Shown in pieces: positions 6,627-14,922 of a stretch of 27,285 nucleotides of DNA. Position numbers and translations under genes: made by a program. The stretch spans positions 1 to 27,285 of the forward strand of contig DAOVIH010000005.1 of NCBI GenBank assembly GCA_030673805.1, written 5' to 3'. The notes below the pieces were generated by a model. That model did not search any database. It saw only the letters and a list, made by a program, of their open reading frames with translations, and was not told where the DNA came from. The DNA is from Candidatus Bathyarchaeota archaeon. Lineage in GTDB: Archaea > Thermoproteota > Bathyarchaeia > Bathyarchaeales > Bathycorpusculaceae. Each line of letters opens with the position of its first letter. The stretch's first letter is position 1.

Positions 6627-8468
6627 ATGGACTATGGAAAATACGCAAGGGCTAGCCTAGTCGTCCTCTCTGGAATTTTGCTATTTTTTCTAGGGTGTTC
6701 TTTTCCCTTTCAACCCAATCTTATGGGTATAATCTCTTTGGTAGCTGTCGTTTTGTTGACTATTGGTTGGAGTTACAGCAATAGGAGACTTATCGGCGGT
6801 TTTCTTTTAGGCCTCTTCACTTCAACTTCTTTTCTCCTCGGGTTCTTCCTGATGACAATAATCTTGGAGGTGAGCATATTCTTCTCAACGGGGCCTATTG
6901 GTGAGGTCCCTGGGCTCTCTTTGTTGCTGGGGTTGCTATCTCAATATGGACTTGGAATGTTGTTGATGGTTTTAGCTTTCGCTTCCACTGGTTTTTTCTT
7001 TGGTTTGGTGGGTTACATCTTTGGGAATACCTTGCCCAGAGTTTTAGAGAAGAAACAACCCTACTTGTTTAGGGACTACTGGTCTAGCGTTCATAGTCTT
7101 GGTAAAAGTGATAGACGGGAATATCCCTACCTTGACAGAAGACTTAGACCTTGGAACCTTACGAAAGAAAAGTTGAGAAGAGCACTAGTAGAGAAGATTG
7201 CAGAACCAGAAGCGGATCTAGTCTTTGTTCGAGACCAAACTGGCAAATCCTCTAAATCCAATCTAGGTCGGGTATTCGACCTACCTTCGGGGAGGATGAT
7301 TGGTAGTAGCGTTGTTAACCCCCATGACCTAGTATCCAAATACCGACCTCTTATTCTTAAGGTTGCAAGATTGTCAGCAACCCCTAAAGGTGTGAGGAGA
7401 CTAGCGCTTGAACATCTTCTGTCAAGGTTCCTAGAAAAGTTTCTGAGGTCTTGGTTGATTTGGATTTTCTATATGTCGCTCTCCACGGTTTTGGTTCTAT
7501 CTGTATATGTGCTTCGCCCCTCAGATTTTTCGGCCATAATAGGAGCATTAATCGCCTCTGCTGTAACACTTTTTTTTGTGTGGCGCTGGCGTACAATCTC
7601 TAAAGATCTCTTCGAGAAACGCCCAGACGAAAGGGTCCTAATATTCATAGTGTACATAGTCCTAGCACTGTTATTCGGGTTTTATTTTTCAGTTATTGCA
7701 TATATTCCGTCAAATCCTGAAACTTGGGTGGAATCTTGGTGGATGTGGACCCCTTGGATGCTGTTTCTCTCTTTTGTTCTAGGTGTAGGCTATATGTTGA
7801 TACATCGTGACGTCGAAGTGGTGAACACATATTTCTATGACAACAGCGGATCTACATCGGGATCTAGGAGCTCCTCGGGTTATCGTGATCCCAAAGATGC
7901 GCCCTACTGGTTAGGCAAAGATGATGTGGAGGGATACTGGGTTTTTAGGTTTATGTATTTTTGGAAGTACGAAGTGACAACAGTTCCGCATTCTGATTGG
8001 GAACGAGTCGAAATATGGGTGGATGCAGAAACGGGAATCCCGAAATGGGTGGTTACTGACTACCATTACAGAGAATTATGGTACAAAGTTGAGGGTGACC
8101 TTCCTGTGCTTTACACAACTTTTATCATAAACTTTCCTACTCCTATTCCAATCACCAATTCTAAGGAGTTACTTCGTATTTCTCATGTCTCCCGCAAACC
8201 AACCAAGGATCTCATCAGGACTTCAATTTCTGGAACCGCTGACGAGTTTGTTGAAGATCTGCAGGACTTTTTTGACGAACTTTCAGAGTTTTGGGTGGAG
8301 TTGCATCCGAAAGATTGGGTATCAGGTTTTGGACTTTCTGAAAGGGCCGCAGGTTTTTGCAGTGCCTTGCCTTGGACTTACTGGCGATATTCCTATGGTG
8401 TAGAGGAGAAGGAACGTTATCTCCGCGAAAATATAGGGCGGCCTGAGAATCAACCTCAGAACCGGTAG
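6627..8468 (+). CDS. Large multi-pass membrane protein, unknown
   Basis: A 613-residue protein I do not recognise. Hydrophobic segments at about 8-26, 32-49, 55-86, 96-134 (probably two spans), 274-296, 302-321, 337-360 and 371-392 suggest nine or so membrane spans in two clusters. They are separated by a soluble basic region (about 138-272). After the last span comes a Ser/Gly-rich linker (about 406-418) and a soluble C-terminal domain of about 195 residues, rich in Trp and Tyr (for example GYWVFRFMYFWKYEV) and ending in an acidic helical part. No catalytic motif is obvious. The ATG at 6627 lacks a Shine-Dalgarno site, which fits a leaderless transcript from the TATA box 33 bases upstream. 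Confidence 0.8.
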   Translation: MDYGKYARASLVVLSGILLFFLGCSFPFQPNLMGIISLVAVVLLTIGWSYSNRRLIGGFLLGLFTSTSFLLGFFLMTIILEVSIFFSTGPIGEVPGLSLLLGLLSQYGLGMLLMVLAFASTGFFFGLVGYIFGNTLPRVLEKKQPYLFRDYWSSVHSLGKSDRREYPYLDRRLRPWNLTKEKLRRALVEKIAEPEADLVFVRDQTGKSSKSNLGRVFDLPSGRMIGSSVVNPHDLVSKYRPLILKVARLSATPKGVRRLALEHLLSRFLEKFLRSWLIWIFYMSLSTVLVLSVYVLRPSDFSAIIGALIASAVTLFFVWRWRTISKDLFEKRPDERVLIFIVYIVLALLFGFYFSVIAYIPSNPETWVESWWMWTPWMLFLSFVLGVGYMLIHRDVEVVNTYFYDNSGSTSGSRSSSGYRDPKDAPYWLGKDDVEGYWVFRFMYFWKYEVTTVPHSDWERVEIWVDAETGIPKWVVTDYHYRELWYKVEGDLPVLYTTFIINFPTPIPITNSKELLRISHVSRKPTKDLIRTSISGTADEFVEDLQDFFDELSEFWVELHPKDWVSGFGLSERAAGFCSALPWTYWRYSYGVEEKERYLRENIGRPENQPQNR

Positions 8469-8608
8469 TCAACACTGCACGGTTCAAACAGGATACCTGC
8501 CTCGGAAAACGCAGTCAGTTTCTATGCCTTCTTTCCACAAGAGTTTGTTACGGAAATCGTGATTTGTTACCACGAATTATCGTATGATGAACAAAAGAAC
8601 TAGTGAAA

Positions 8609-8645
8609 CCGTAAAAAAAATACGGAAAACGGAAAAACTTAAATA
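8609..8645 (+). promoter_or_regulatory. Lysine operon promoter with adjacent dyad
   Basis: CTTAAATA at 8638-8645 is a TATA box about 45 bases before the dapA ATG, preceded by a purine-rich BRE-like CGGAAAAA. Directly upstream is a 17-base dyad, CCGTA (8609-8613), seven A's, TACGG (8621-8625). CGGAAAA occurs twice between 8623 and 8637. dapA then has AAGGTGA at 8673-8679, seven bases before its ATG. The dyad is a candidate operator for lysine control. I see no riboswitch fold in the short leader. The rest of the 218-base gap (8469-8608) contains a weak TCGTG/CACGA hairpin near 8556-8574 and nothing else I can support. Confidence 0.5.
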
Positions 8646-8686
8646 GTTACTTCAACTGTTACCTCGAAAGAAAAGGTGAAAACGGG

Positions 8687-9724
8687 ATGACCAAACTTAG
8701 CGGTTGCTACACCGCCCTAGTAACTCCCATGGAGAAGAAAGGTGAAGTAGATTATGAAGGGCTCCATAGACTAGTTGAATTCCAGATTGGCGAAGGCGTA
8801 AGCGGCCTATTAGCCGTTGGAACAACCGGAGAAAGCCCTACCCTAGGCTGGAATGACCACAACAAAGTCATAGAAAACGTGTATGAATCCGCTGCAAAAA
8901 AAAGCCTAACAATAGCTGGAACGGGTAGCAATTCAACCCATGAAGCCCTAGCCGGAACTCAATACGCAACCCACATTGGCGTGAATCATGTTCTCCTAGT
9001 TGATCCATACTACAATGGGCCTAGCTCCATAGAAATTAGAAAAGAATACATCCAGCCCATCGCGGAACAATTCCCAGAAGTCCAAATAATCCCTTACATT
9101 ATTCCTGGCCGGAGTGGCACTCAACTATACCCACAAGACCTCGCTATCCTCCACGCCCAGTTCCCCAACGTCAGAACTGTAAAAGAAGCCACCGGAGATT
9201 TGGAAAACATGAAAACAACCCGGAGACTCTGTGGCAACGATTTTGACATCCTCTCAGGAGATGATGGCCTAACCTTTACCGTCATGACTTCTCCTGAGAT
9301 CGCTGCCAGCGGGGTAGTCTCTGTCGCATCAAACATCGTTCCCGGAGCGGTACAGAATATGACAAAATGTATCCTCAACAACAGATTGGATACGGCCAAA
9401 AAACTTTACAACGCCTTAAAACCCCTCTTCTCAATAGTGACAGTAAAAACGCAAGAACAGACCCCCTTTGGCCCCGTAACTTGCAAAGCTCGAAACCCAC
9501 TAGCCTACAAGACGCTGATGAACATCCTAGGTATGCCTTCTGGACCCTGTCGACCTCCACTAGGCAAGATGACGTCAAAGGGCCTAGACGTAGTCCTTTC
9601 CAAAGCTAGGGAAACTTATGAACGCAGTCCAGAGATCCTGCTACCTGTAGAAGAATTCTTCAATGTAGATCTGAACGAAAGATTATACAATCAAAAATAC
9701 TGGAAAGGATTCCATTATGACTAA
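8687..9724 (+). CDS. dapA: 4-hydroxy-tetrahydrodipicolinate synthase (DapA)
   Basis: Condenses pyruvate with aspartate semialdehyde, the first committed step of the diaminopimelate route to lysine. The class I aldolase signature is complete: GTTGES with T46/T47, Y137 and R142 in YIIPGRSG, and Schiff-base K166 in VRTVKEATGD. The arginine in the YxxPxR motif is the one that binds the semialdehyde carboxylate, favouring DapA over sugar-acid aldolases. At 345 residues it is about 50 longer than typical DapA; the extra length is a C-terminal extension after about residue 290. It overlaps dapB by eight bases. Leucine CTA codons, and hence CTAG tetramers (11 by eye), are unusually frequent. Confidence 0.93.
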   Translation: MTKLSGCYTALVTPMEKKGEVDYEGLHRLVEFQIGEGVSGLLAVGTTGESPTLGWNDHNKVIENVYESAAKKSLTIAGTGSNSTHEALAGTQYATHIGVNHVLLVDPYYNGPSSIEIRKEYIQPIAEQFPEVQIIPYIIPGRSGTQLYPQDLAILHAQFPNVRTVKEATGDLENMKTTRRLCGNDFDILSGDDGLTFTVMTSPEIAASGVVSVASNIVPGAVQNMTKCILNNRLDTAKKLYNALKPLFSIVTVKTQEQTPFGPVTCKARNPLAYKTLMNILGMPSGPCRPPLGKMTSKGLDVVLSKARETYERSPEILLPVEEFFNVDLNERLYNQKYWKGFHYD

Positions 9725-10511
9725 AATCTGCATAGCCGGGGCTATGGGGAGAATGGGGAACATTCTCCTAAAAGAAGCTAAAAACCGTGGATTCGAAATA
9801 GTCGGCGCAATCGAAGCCACCGACAACCCTAACAATGGCAAAAGCCTATCAGAACTCGGCATTTGCGACTCCGACGTAAGACTAATGGGGTCAGAAAGAA
9901 TCAACCAAGCAGCCAAAAAAGCCGATGTCTACATTACCTTCACAACTCCAAAGGCAGAAGTGATGAATCTCCCTTCCGTTGTCGATCTTAAGAAAAGAAT
10001 AATACTAGGAACAACAGGCTTCACAGAATCCCAAACACGCCAACTCAGAGACGTCATTTCAGATAAGGTTCCAGCAGTATTCTCACCGAACTTTTCCCTA
10101 GGAATCAACATTCTTTTCAAACTAACCCAGATTCTAGGCTCTTTTCCTCCAGAATACGACTTTAGCATATCAGAGATTCATCACACTGGCAAGAAAGACT
10201 CGCCAAGTGGAACTGCAAAAAGACTAGGCGAAATAGTCTCAGCCTTACGAGGGTATTCCCAAAGTGTTTATGGTCGAGAAGGCATAAGTCCAAGAAAACC
10301 GGACGAATTAGAGATTTCCGCGCTAAGGGCCGGTGGAGTCCCCGGGATACATGATCTAATTATAGCTGGTCCTTACGAGCTACTCAAGATAGAACACATT
10401 GCCTTCTCAAGAAGCGTATTCGCTCAAGGTGCCTTATACGCAGCTGAGTGGATAATCAAACAGGATGAACCTCGGATCTTCACCATGGAGGATGTCCTAG
10501 GCTTTTCTTGA
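9717..10511 (+). CDS. dapB: 4-hydroxy-tetrahydrodipicolinate reductase (DapB)
   Basis: Reduces the DapA product to tetrahydrodipicolinate with NAD(P)H. The 264-residue protein has the N-terminal nucleotide-binding motif GAMGRMG (8-14), the central FSPNFSLGIN segment, and the substrate/catalytic signature EIHHTGKKDSPSGTA at about 153-167, where H155/H156 and K159/K160 correspond to the catalytic His and Lys region of the family. The start ATG lies within the end of dapA (eight-base overlap), implying translational coupling. The usual length of the family is 250-275, so the protein is complete. It is cytoplasmic. Confidence 0.95.
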   Translation: MTKICIAGAMGRMGNILLKEAKNRGFEIVGAIEATDNPNNGKSLSELGICDSDVRLMGSERINQAAKKADVYITFTTPKAEVMNLPSVVDLKKRIILGTTGFTESQTRQLRDVISDKVPAVFSPNFSLGINILFKLTQILGSFPPEYDFSISEIHHTGKKDSPSGTAKRLGEIVSALRGYSQSVYGREGISPRKPDELEISALRAGGVPGIHDLIIAGPYELLKIEHIAFSRSVFAQGALYAAEWIIKQDEPRIFTMEDVLGFS

Positions 10512-10523
10512 AGGTGTTATCTC

Positions 10524-11705
10524 TTGGGCAACAGAGCAGTAATAAAGTTCGGAGGCGCTGACCTCTCCACAGGCGAAAGAATCATGCAAGCAGCCAAAAT
10601 GGTAGTCCAATCCCCCTACGAAGAGATCATTGTGGTAGTTTCAGCTATGGGAAAAATGACCGATAATCTAATGGTCACAATCTCCCAATTGGGGGGAGTC
10701 AGCGACGCCGATTACGCCGAGATAATATCAATGGGCGAAAGAATTAGTGCCCGTATATTCAGTTCAGCTTTGAAGGCATTAGGAGCGCAAGCTGTGTTTA
10801 TCGACCCAGTTAACACCAATTGGCCCATAATTACAGATTCCAACTATCGAAATGCCGAACCCAGCTTAAAGGAAACCAAAAATCGAGTGCAAAGGTTTTT
10901 GATCCCGCTTTTAGGTGCTACTATACCGGTGGTCTGCGGTTTCCTTGGGAAGGACGATGAGGGAAAAATAACCACTCTGGGACGGGGAGGAAGCGACACA
11001 ACGGCCCTTTTGTTGGCAAATTTTGTGGATGCTGATGAAACAATACTAGTTAAAGACACAAGTGGTGTTCTCTCCGCTGATCCCAAGATCTTCCCTCGTG
11101 CACGACCAATAGACAAACTAGATGTTCACGAGATGTTTGACCTAGTTCAGGGGGGGGCTAAAATCGTAAAAGCTGAAGCCCTCAAATACAAACCTCCAAA
11201 CCAAAAACTCAGAGTAGTCAGTTTTTCCTCAGAAAACATCGCTAGAGGCGGAACTGAAATAACAGGCTCGCTCAATACAGACTCTGTAAAGATTAACAGC
11301 CTTGAGAATCTCTTAGAGATAAATGTTGTCTGTGAAGTTAACTCGCGAAATCTCATGGAGATCTTTTCATTAATTAAACAAAAGCCGATTTATGGAGTTA
11401 GCTCCGGAAAAAGATCCGTCACCGTTTTCACTACTGACGGAGACGTAAACGGAATAATTGAACGGCTACATAGTGTAAAGGGTTTGAAAGCAATAAGCCA
11501 CCGAGAAAAAGTGGCAATGCTCCAAGTGGTTCACCCTAGTTTCATTGACTCTCCAGGGTATATCGCGGGAATATCTAGTGCACTAAGTCAGAAAGGGATA
11601 AACATACTTGAAGTTACAACTAGCAAAGCATCCATCAACGTTTTTATTGAAGGAAATGAACTCCAAAGTGCAATAGAATCAATAGGTGAAATAGTTGAAT
11701 CGTAA
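10524..11705 (+). CDS. lysC: Aspartate kinase (LysC)
   Basis: Phosphorylates aspartate, opening the aspartate family pathway. The 393-residue protein has the kinase N-terminus VIKFGGADL (family consensus KFGGTS, so the Thr-Ser is replaced here), the central GRGGSDTTALLLA, and GVLSADPKIFPRARPI followed by GGAKIVKAEAL. The C-terminal part from about residue 265 carries two ACT-type regulatory repeats (INVVCEVNSRNLMEIF and INILEVTTSKASINVFIEG), suggesting feedback control by an amino acid, probably lysine. The start is TTG at 10524, supported by AAGGTG overlapping the dapB stop with 7 bases of spacing. It overlaps asd by 11 bases. Confidence 0.93.
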   Translation: MGNRAVIKFGGADLSTGERIMQAAKMVVQSPYEEIIVVVSAMGKMTDNLMVTISQLGGVSDADYAEIISMGERISARIFSSALKALGAQAVFIDPVNTNWPIITDSNYRNAEPSLKETKNRVQRFLIPLLGATIPVVCGFLGKDDEGKITTLGRGGSDTTALLLANFVDADETILVKDTSGVLSADPKIFPRARPIDKLDVHEMFDLVQGGAKIVKAEALKYKPPNQKLRVVSFSSENIARGGTEITGSLNTDSVKINSLENLLEINVVCEVNSRNLMEIFSLIKQKPIYGVSSGKRSVTVFTTDGDVNGIIERLHSVKGLKAISHREKVAMLQVVHPSFIDSPGYIAGISSALSQKGINILEVTTSKASINVFIEGNELQSAIESIGEIVES

Positions 11706-12747
11706 AGTCGCAATACTAGGAGCCACAGGGACTGTAGGCCAAAGATTCATACAACTGTTACAAGGGCATCCTTGGTTCAAAATAGAAGTGCTTGCAGCTT
11801 CACAAAAATCTGCAGGCAAAAAATACGAAGACGCCTGTGCTTGGACTATGGAGTCAGATTTGCCGCGTGGAATCGCCAAAATGGATGTCTTAAGCACAGA
11901 TCTTGAATCCGTCGAAAGTGCTGGCAACGTGGATTTAGTTTTTTCATCCCTCCCGGGAGATATTGCAGGACCAATTGAGGCGGAATTTGCAACGAAATAC
12001 CCTGTCTTCAGCAAAGCTAGTGCCCACAGACAGGACGAAGACGTTCCTTTGCTAATTCCTGAAGTCAATCCAGAGCATGTTGCCCTCATTACAATTCAGA
12101 AGAAAACTAGAGGTTGGAAAGGCTTCATCACAACTGATCCCAACTGTTGCACCATTCAGCTGGCTATCACGTTAAAACCCCTAATGAACTTTGGTCTGCA
12201 ACAAGTCATTATTTCAACTATGCAGGCCCTAAGCGGGGCTGGATACCCTGGTGTACCCTCCCTTGACATTATTGACAATGTTGTCCCCTTTATTCCTAAA
12301 GAGGAAGAGAAAATGCAGTCTGAGTCCCTCAAGATATTGGGGGTCTTTGACGGCACAAGAGTTAGGAATGCAAACTTCCTTCTAAGCGCAAGTTGCAACC
12401 GAGTTAACGTTAAAGATGGACACCTAGAGTCTGTTTTTGCCAAACTTGAGAAAGATCCAAAACTTGAAGAAGTTGAAGCAGCTTTCGAAAGATTCGAGGG
12501 CGAACCCCAACGACTAAGACTTCCTTCTGCTCCAGAGAGACCAATAGTAGTTCGAAAAGAGCCTAACAGGCCTCAGCCAAGATATGACCGATGCGAAGGT
12601 AAAGGCATGAGTGTAGTTGTTGGCAGAATCCGAAAAGACCCAATCATGTCAGTGAAATACCTATGCTTAGGACATAATACCATAAGGGGCGGTGCAGGGG
12701 CAGGAATACTCAGCGCTGAATTCATGGTAACAAAAGGGTTAGCCTAA
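11695..12747 (+). CDS. asd: Aspartate-semialdehyde dehydrogenase (Asd)
   Basis: Reduces aspartyl phosphate to aspartate semialdehyde with NADPH. The 350-residue protein starts with the Rossmann motif GATGTVGQRF (9-18) and has the catalytic cysteine in TTDPNCCTIQLA (C151 in the family position, with C152 beside it). The later segments SGAGYPG and the archaeal/fungal-type GKGMSVVVGRIRKD are present. Length and motifs match the archaeal/fungal Asd subfamily rather than the E. coli type. The start TTG at 11695 lies inside the end of lysC, and AGGTGA at 11684-11689 gives five bases of spacing, so the two genes are translationally coupled. Confidence 0.95.
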   Translation: MNRKVAILGATGTVGQRFIQLLQGHPWFKIEVLAASQKSAGKKYEDACAWTMESDLPRGIAKMDVLSTDLESVESAGNVDLVFSSLPGDIAGPIEAEFATKYPVFSKASAHRQDEDVPLLIPEVNPEHVALITIQKKTRGWKGFITTDPNCCTIQLAITLKPLMNFGLQQVIISTMQALSGAGYPGVPSLDIIDNVVPFIPKEEEKMQSESLKILGVFDGTRVRNANFLLSASCNRVNVKDGHLESVFAKLEKDPKLEEVEAAFERFEGEPQRLRLPSAPERPIVVRKEPNRPQPRYDRCEGKGMSVVVGRIRKDPIMSVKYLCLGHNTIRGGAGAGILSAEFMVTKGLA

Positions 12748-12801
12748 AGATAGGTTTGAAATAGGATTGAAAGGCTGCTAAGAGATGGCGGTGAGCAAAG
12801 G

Positions 12802-14088
12802 ATGCAGAAGATTGTTGGACCAATAACGAACCATAATGGAAAACTGTGGTTTGATGGTGTCAATGCCAAGGAATTGGTAGACAAGTTTGATACCCCTTTA
12901 TTCGTCATAAGCGAGAATAGAATCAGAGAAAACTACAACCGCCTCAGCAAAGCCTTAAAAAGCAACTATCAAAAAACCAGAATATGCTACGCCGCTAAAG
13001 CTAACTCCAACATCTCCGTTCTGCGAATCCTAGAGACAGAAGGCTCAAGTGTTGATGCTGTTAGCCCGGGCGAAGTATCACTGTCCCTAAAAGCTTCTTT
13101 TCCACCTGAACGAATCCTGTTCACCGGTACCAGTGTGAGAAACGACGAGTTGAAATTTCTCATAGACTCCAAGGTAACCATAAACGTAGACTCATTCTCC
13201 CAACTGGACCGCCTACTCAGACTTGGCGTGCCAAACCTCTTATCGGTAAGGATTAACCCTGAAATAGGCGCAGGCTATCACAGCCACGTAATCACCGCAG
13301 GTAAAGACTCGAAGTTTGGAATATGGGCGAAAGACGCTCCTAGGGTCTACGAAACCGCAAAGAAAGCAGGTGTTTCACGGTTTGGGATTCATATGCATGT
13401 GGGTTCGGGGATCTTGAATGTTAAAGCTTTCGTTTTGGCATTAGATAGACTGCTGGAAATCTCTAAGAAAATCCACAAGTCTGTAGGAGTGGATTTTGAT
13501 TTCATCGACATGGGTGGCGGGATTGGTGTACCGTATAGGCAGGATGACCCGACTTTAGATCTGGATCTTCTCTCCCACAAAGTTCTGACCTTGTTCAAAC
13601 GTAGAATCCATGACTACGATCTGGGCGACCCCTTCTTCTATGTGGAACCTGGGAGATACATAGTTAGCGATGCCAGCATCCTACTAACAAAAGTAAACAC
13701 GGTAAAAACTACCCCTTTCAAGAATTTCGTTGGAGTCGATGCAGGTTTCAACACTCTAGTTAGACCAACCATGTACGGATCATACCATCACATACTCGTC
13801 GCAAATAAACTAGACCTCACAGAGGAAGAAGTCTATGATGTTGTGGGACCTATTTGCGAGTCAGGAGACATCCTAGCTAAGGATAGACAACTGCCCAAGA
13901 TCCAAGAGGGCGACCTTCTCGCGGTACTGAATGCTGGAGCATACGGATTTTCCATGAGTTCGCAATATAACGCTAGGCCCAGAGCGGCAGAAGTCTTGGT
14001 GAAAAATGGCAAATACACACTAATCAGGAAACGAGAAAAACTAGGTGATTTGCTAAGGGGCCAAATAATAGCGGAGTGGTTGAAGTGA
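12802..14088 (+). CDS. lysA: Diaminopimelate decarboxylase (LysA)
   Basis: Decarboxylates meso-diaminopimelate to lysine using PLP, the last step. The 428-residue protein has PLP-lysine K66 in CYAAKANSN, the barrel motif HMHVGSGI, the glycine-rich DMGGGIG, EPGRYIVSDA, and the partner-subunit CESGD with C352, which tells LysA from ornithine/arginine decarboxylases. The C-terminal sheet ends with AGAYGFSMSSQYN, also a LysA hallmark. A 54-base gap from asd contains the GGTGAGCAAAGG region just before the ATG. Its last bases overlap dapF. Confidence 0.96.
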   Translation: MQKIVGPITNHNGKLWFDGVNAKELVDKFDTPLFVISENRIRENYNRLSKALKSNYQKTRICYAAKANSNISVLRILETEGSSVDAVSPGEVSLSLKASFPPERILFTGTSVRNDELKFLIDSKVTINVDSFSQLDRLLRLGVPNLLSVRINPEIGAGYHSHVITAGKDSKFGIWAKDAPRVYETAKKAGVSRFGIHMHVGSGILNVKAFVLALDRLLEISKKIHKSVGVDFDFIDMGGGIGVPYRQDDPTLDLDLLSHKVLTLFKRRIHDYDLGDPFFYVEPGRYIVSDASILLTKVNTVKTTPFKNFVGVDAGFNTLVRPTMYGSYHHILVANKLDLTEEEVYDVVGPICESGDILAKDRQLPKIQEGDLLAVLNAGAYGFSMSSQYNARPRAAEVLVKNGKYTLIRKREKLGDLLRGQIIAEWLK

Positions 14089-14909
14089 ACTTCTGGAAAA
14101 TGCACGGCATAGGTAACGATTACATAGTTATCGACAACAGAAACGAAGAACTTGACAATGACGAAGCGCCAATCTTAGCTAAGAAACTCTGTAAACGACG
14201 TTTTTCAATCGGAGCCGACGGGCTTCTTCTCCTTTCAAATTCGACCTTGGCAGATGCGAAAATGAGAATTTTTAACGCTGATGGAAGCGAGGCTGAAATG
14301 TGTGGGAATGGCATTCGTTGCTTCGCAAAATACTGCTATGAAAGAGTATTGACGAAAAAAGAGGCATTAACTGTTGAAACTATTGCAGGAATAAAGCGAG
14401 TATGGCTAAACATGGAAGACCAAACTGTAAAAACTGTCAAAGTTGACATGGGCAAACCGATTTTGAACAGAAGTGAAATCCCCATGCTGGGGCAAGGCAC
14501 ATGTATAGACCAAGATTTTCAGCTCAATGGAGAAAAATTCAAGATAACCTGTCTATCTATGGGAAACCCCCACTGTGTAGTATTTGTAGCCGATGTAGCG
14601 GACTTTCCAGTTCAAAGAGTAGGCTCGAAGATCGAGAATCACAGTCTCTTTCCGAATAGAACTAATGTTGTGTTTTCAGAGGTTCTAAACTCTAAGGAGA
14701 TAAGAGTTAGAGTTTGGGAACGCGGTTGTGGAGAAACCTTAGCTTGCGGGACAGGGGCTTGCGCTGCTGTTGCAGCTGGGAACTTGCTCAAGAAGATCGA
14801 GAAGAAAGTCAAAGTTAACTTGCTCGGTGGAGACCTAGATGTTGAGTACGCGGGAAGCCTTTTTATGACTGGTCCCGCTGAAAAAGTCTTTGAAGGGAGA
14901 CTGTTTTAA
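14085..14909 (+). CDS. dapF: Diaminopimelate epimerase (DapF)
   Basis: Converts LL- to meso-diaminopimelate by a two-cysteine, cofactor-free mechanism. Both catalytic cysteines are present: one in EAEMCGNGIRC (about residue 73 from this start) and one in ETLACGTGAC (about residue 221). The N-terminal FWKMHGIGNDY and the GNPHCVVF motifs are also standard. I prefer the GTG at 14085, which overlaps the lysA stop as GTGA and has GGAG eight bases upstream. A GTG at 14076 would add three residues but has no ribosome site. Its presence with DapL and LysA shows that the pathway runs through both DAP isomers. Confidence 0.95.
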   Translation: MNFWKMHGIGNDYIVIDNRNEELDNDEAPILAKKLCKRRFSIGADGLLLLSNSTLADAKMRIFNADGSEAEMCGNGIRCFAKYCYERVLTKKEALTVETIAGIKRVWLNMEDQTVKTVKVDMGKPILNRSEIPMLGQGTCIDQDFQLNGEKFKITCLSMGNPHCVVFVADVADFPVQRVGSKIENHSLFPNRTNVVFSEVLNSKEIRVRVWERGCGETLACGTGACAAVAAGNLLKKIEKKVKVNLLGGDLDVEYAGSLFMTGPAEKVFEGRLF

Positions 14910-14922
14910 GGGGTTGGGAATT

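Noticed and set aside
8646..8686. Lysine riboswitch in the lysine operon leader
   Set aside because: The leader from the predicted transcript start to dapA is only about 20 bases, far too short for a lysine riboswitch.
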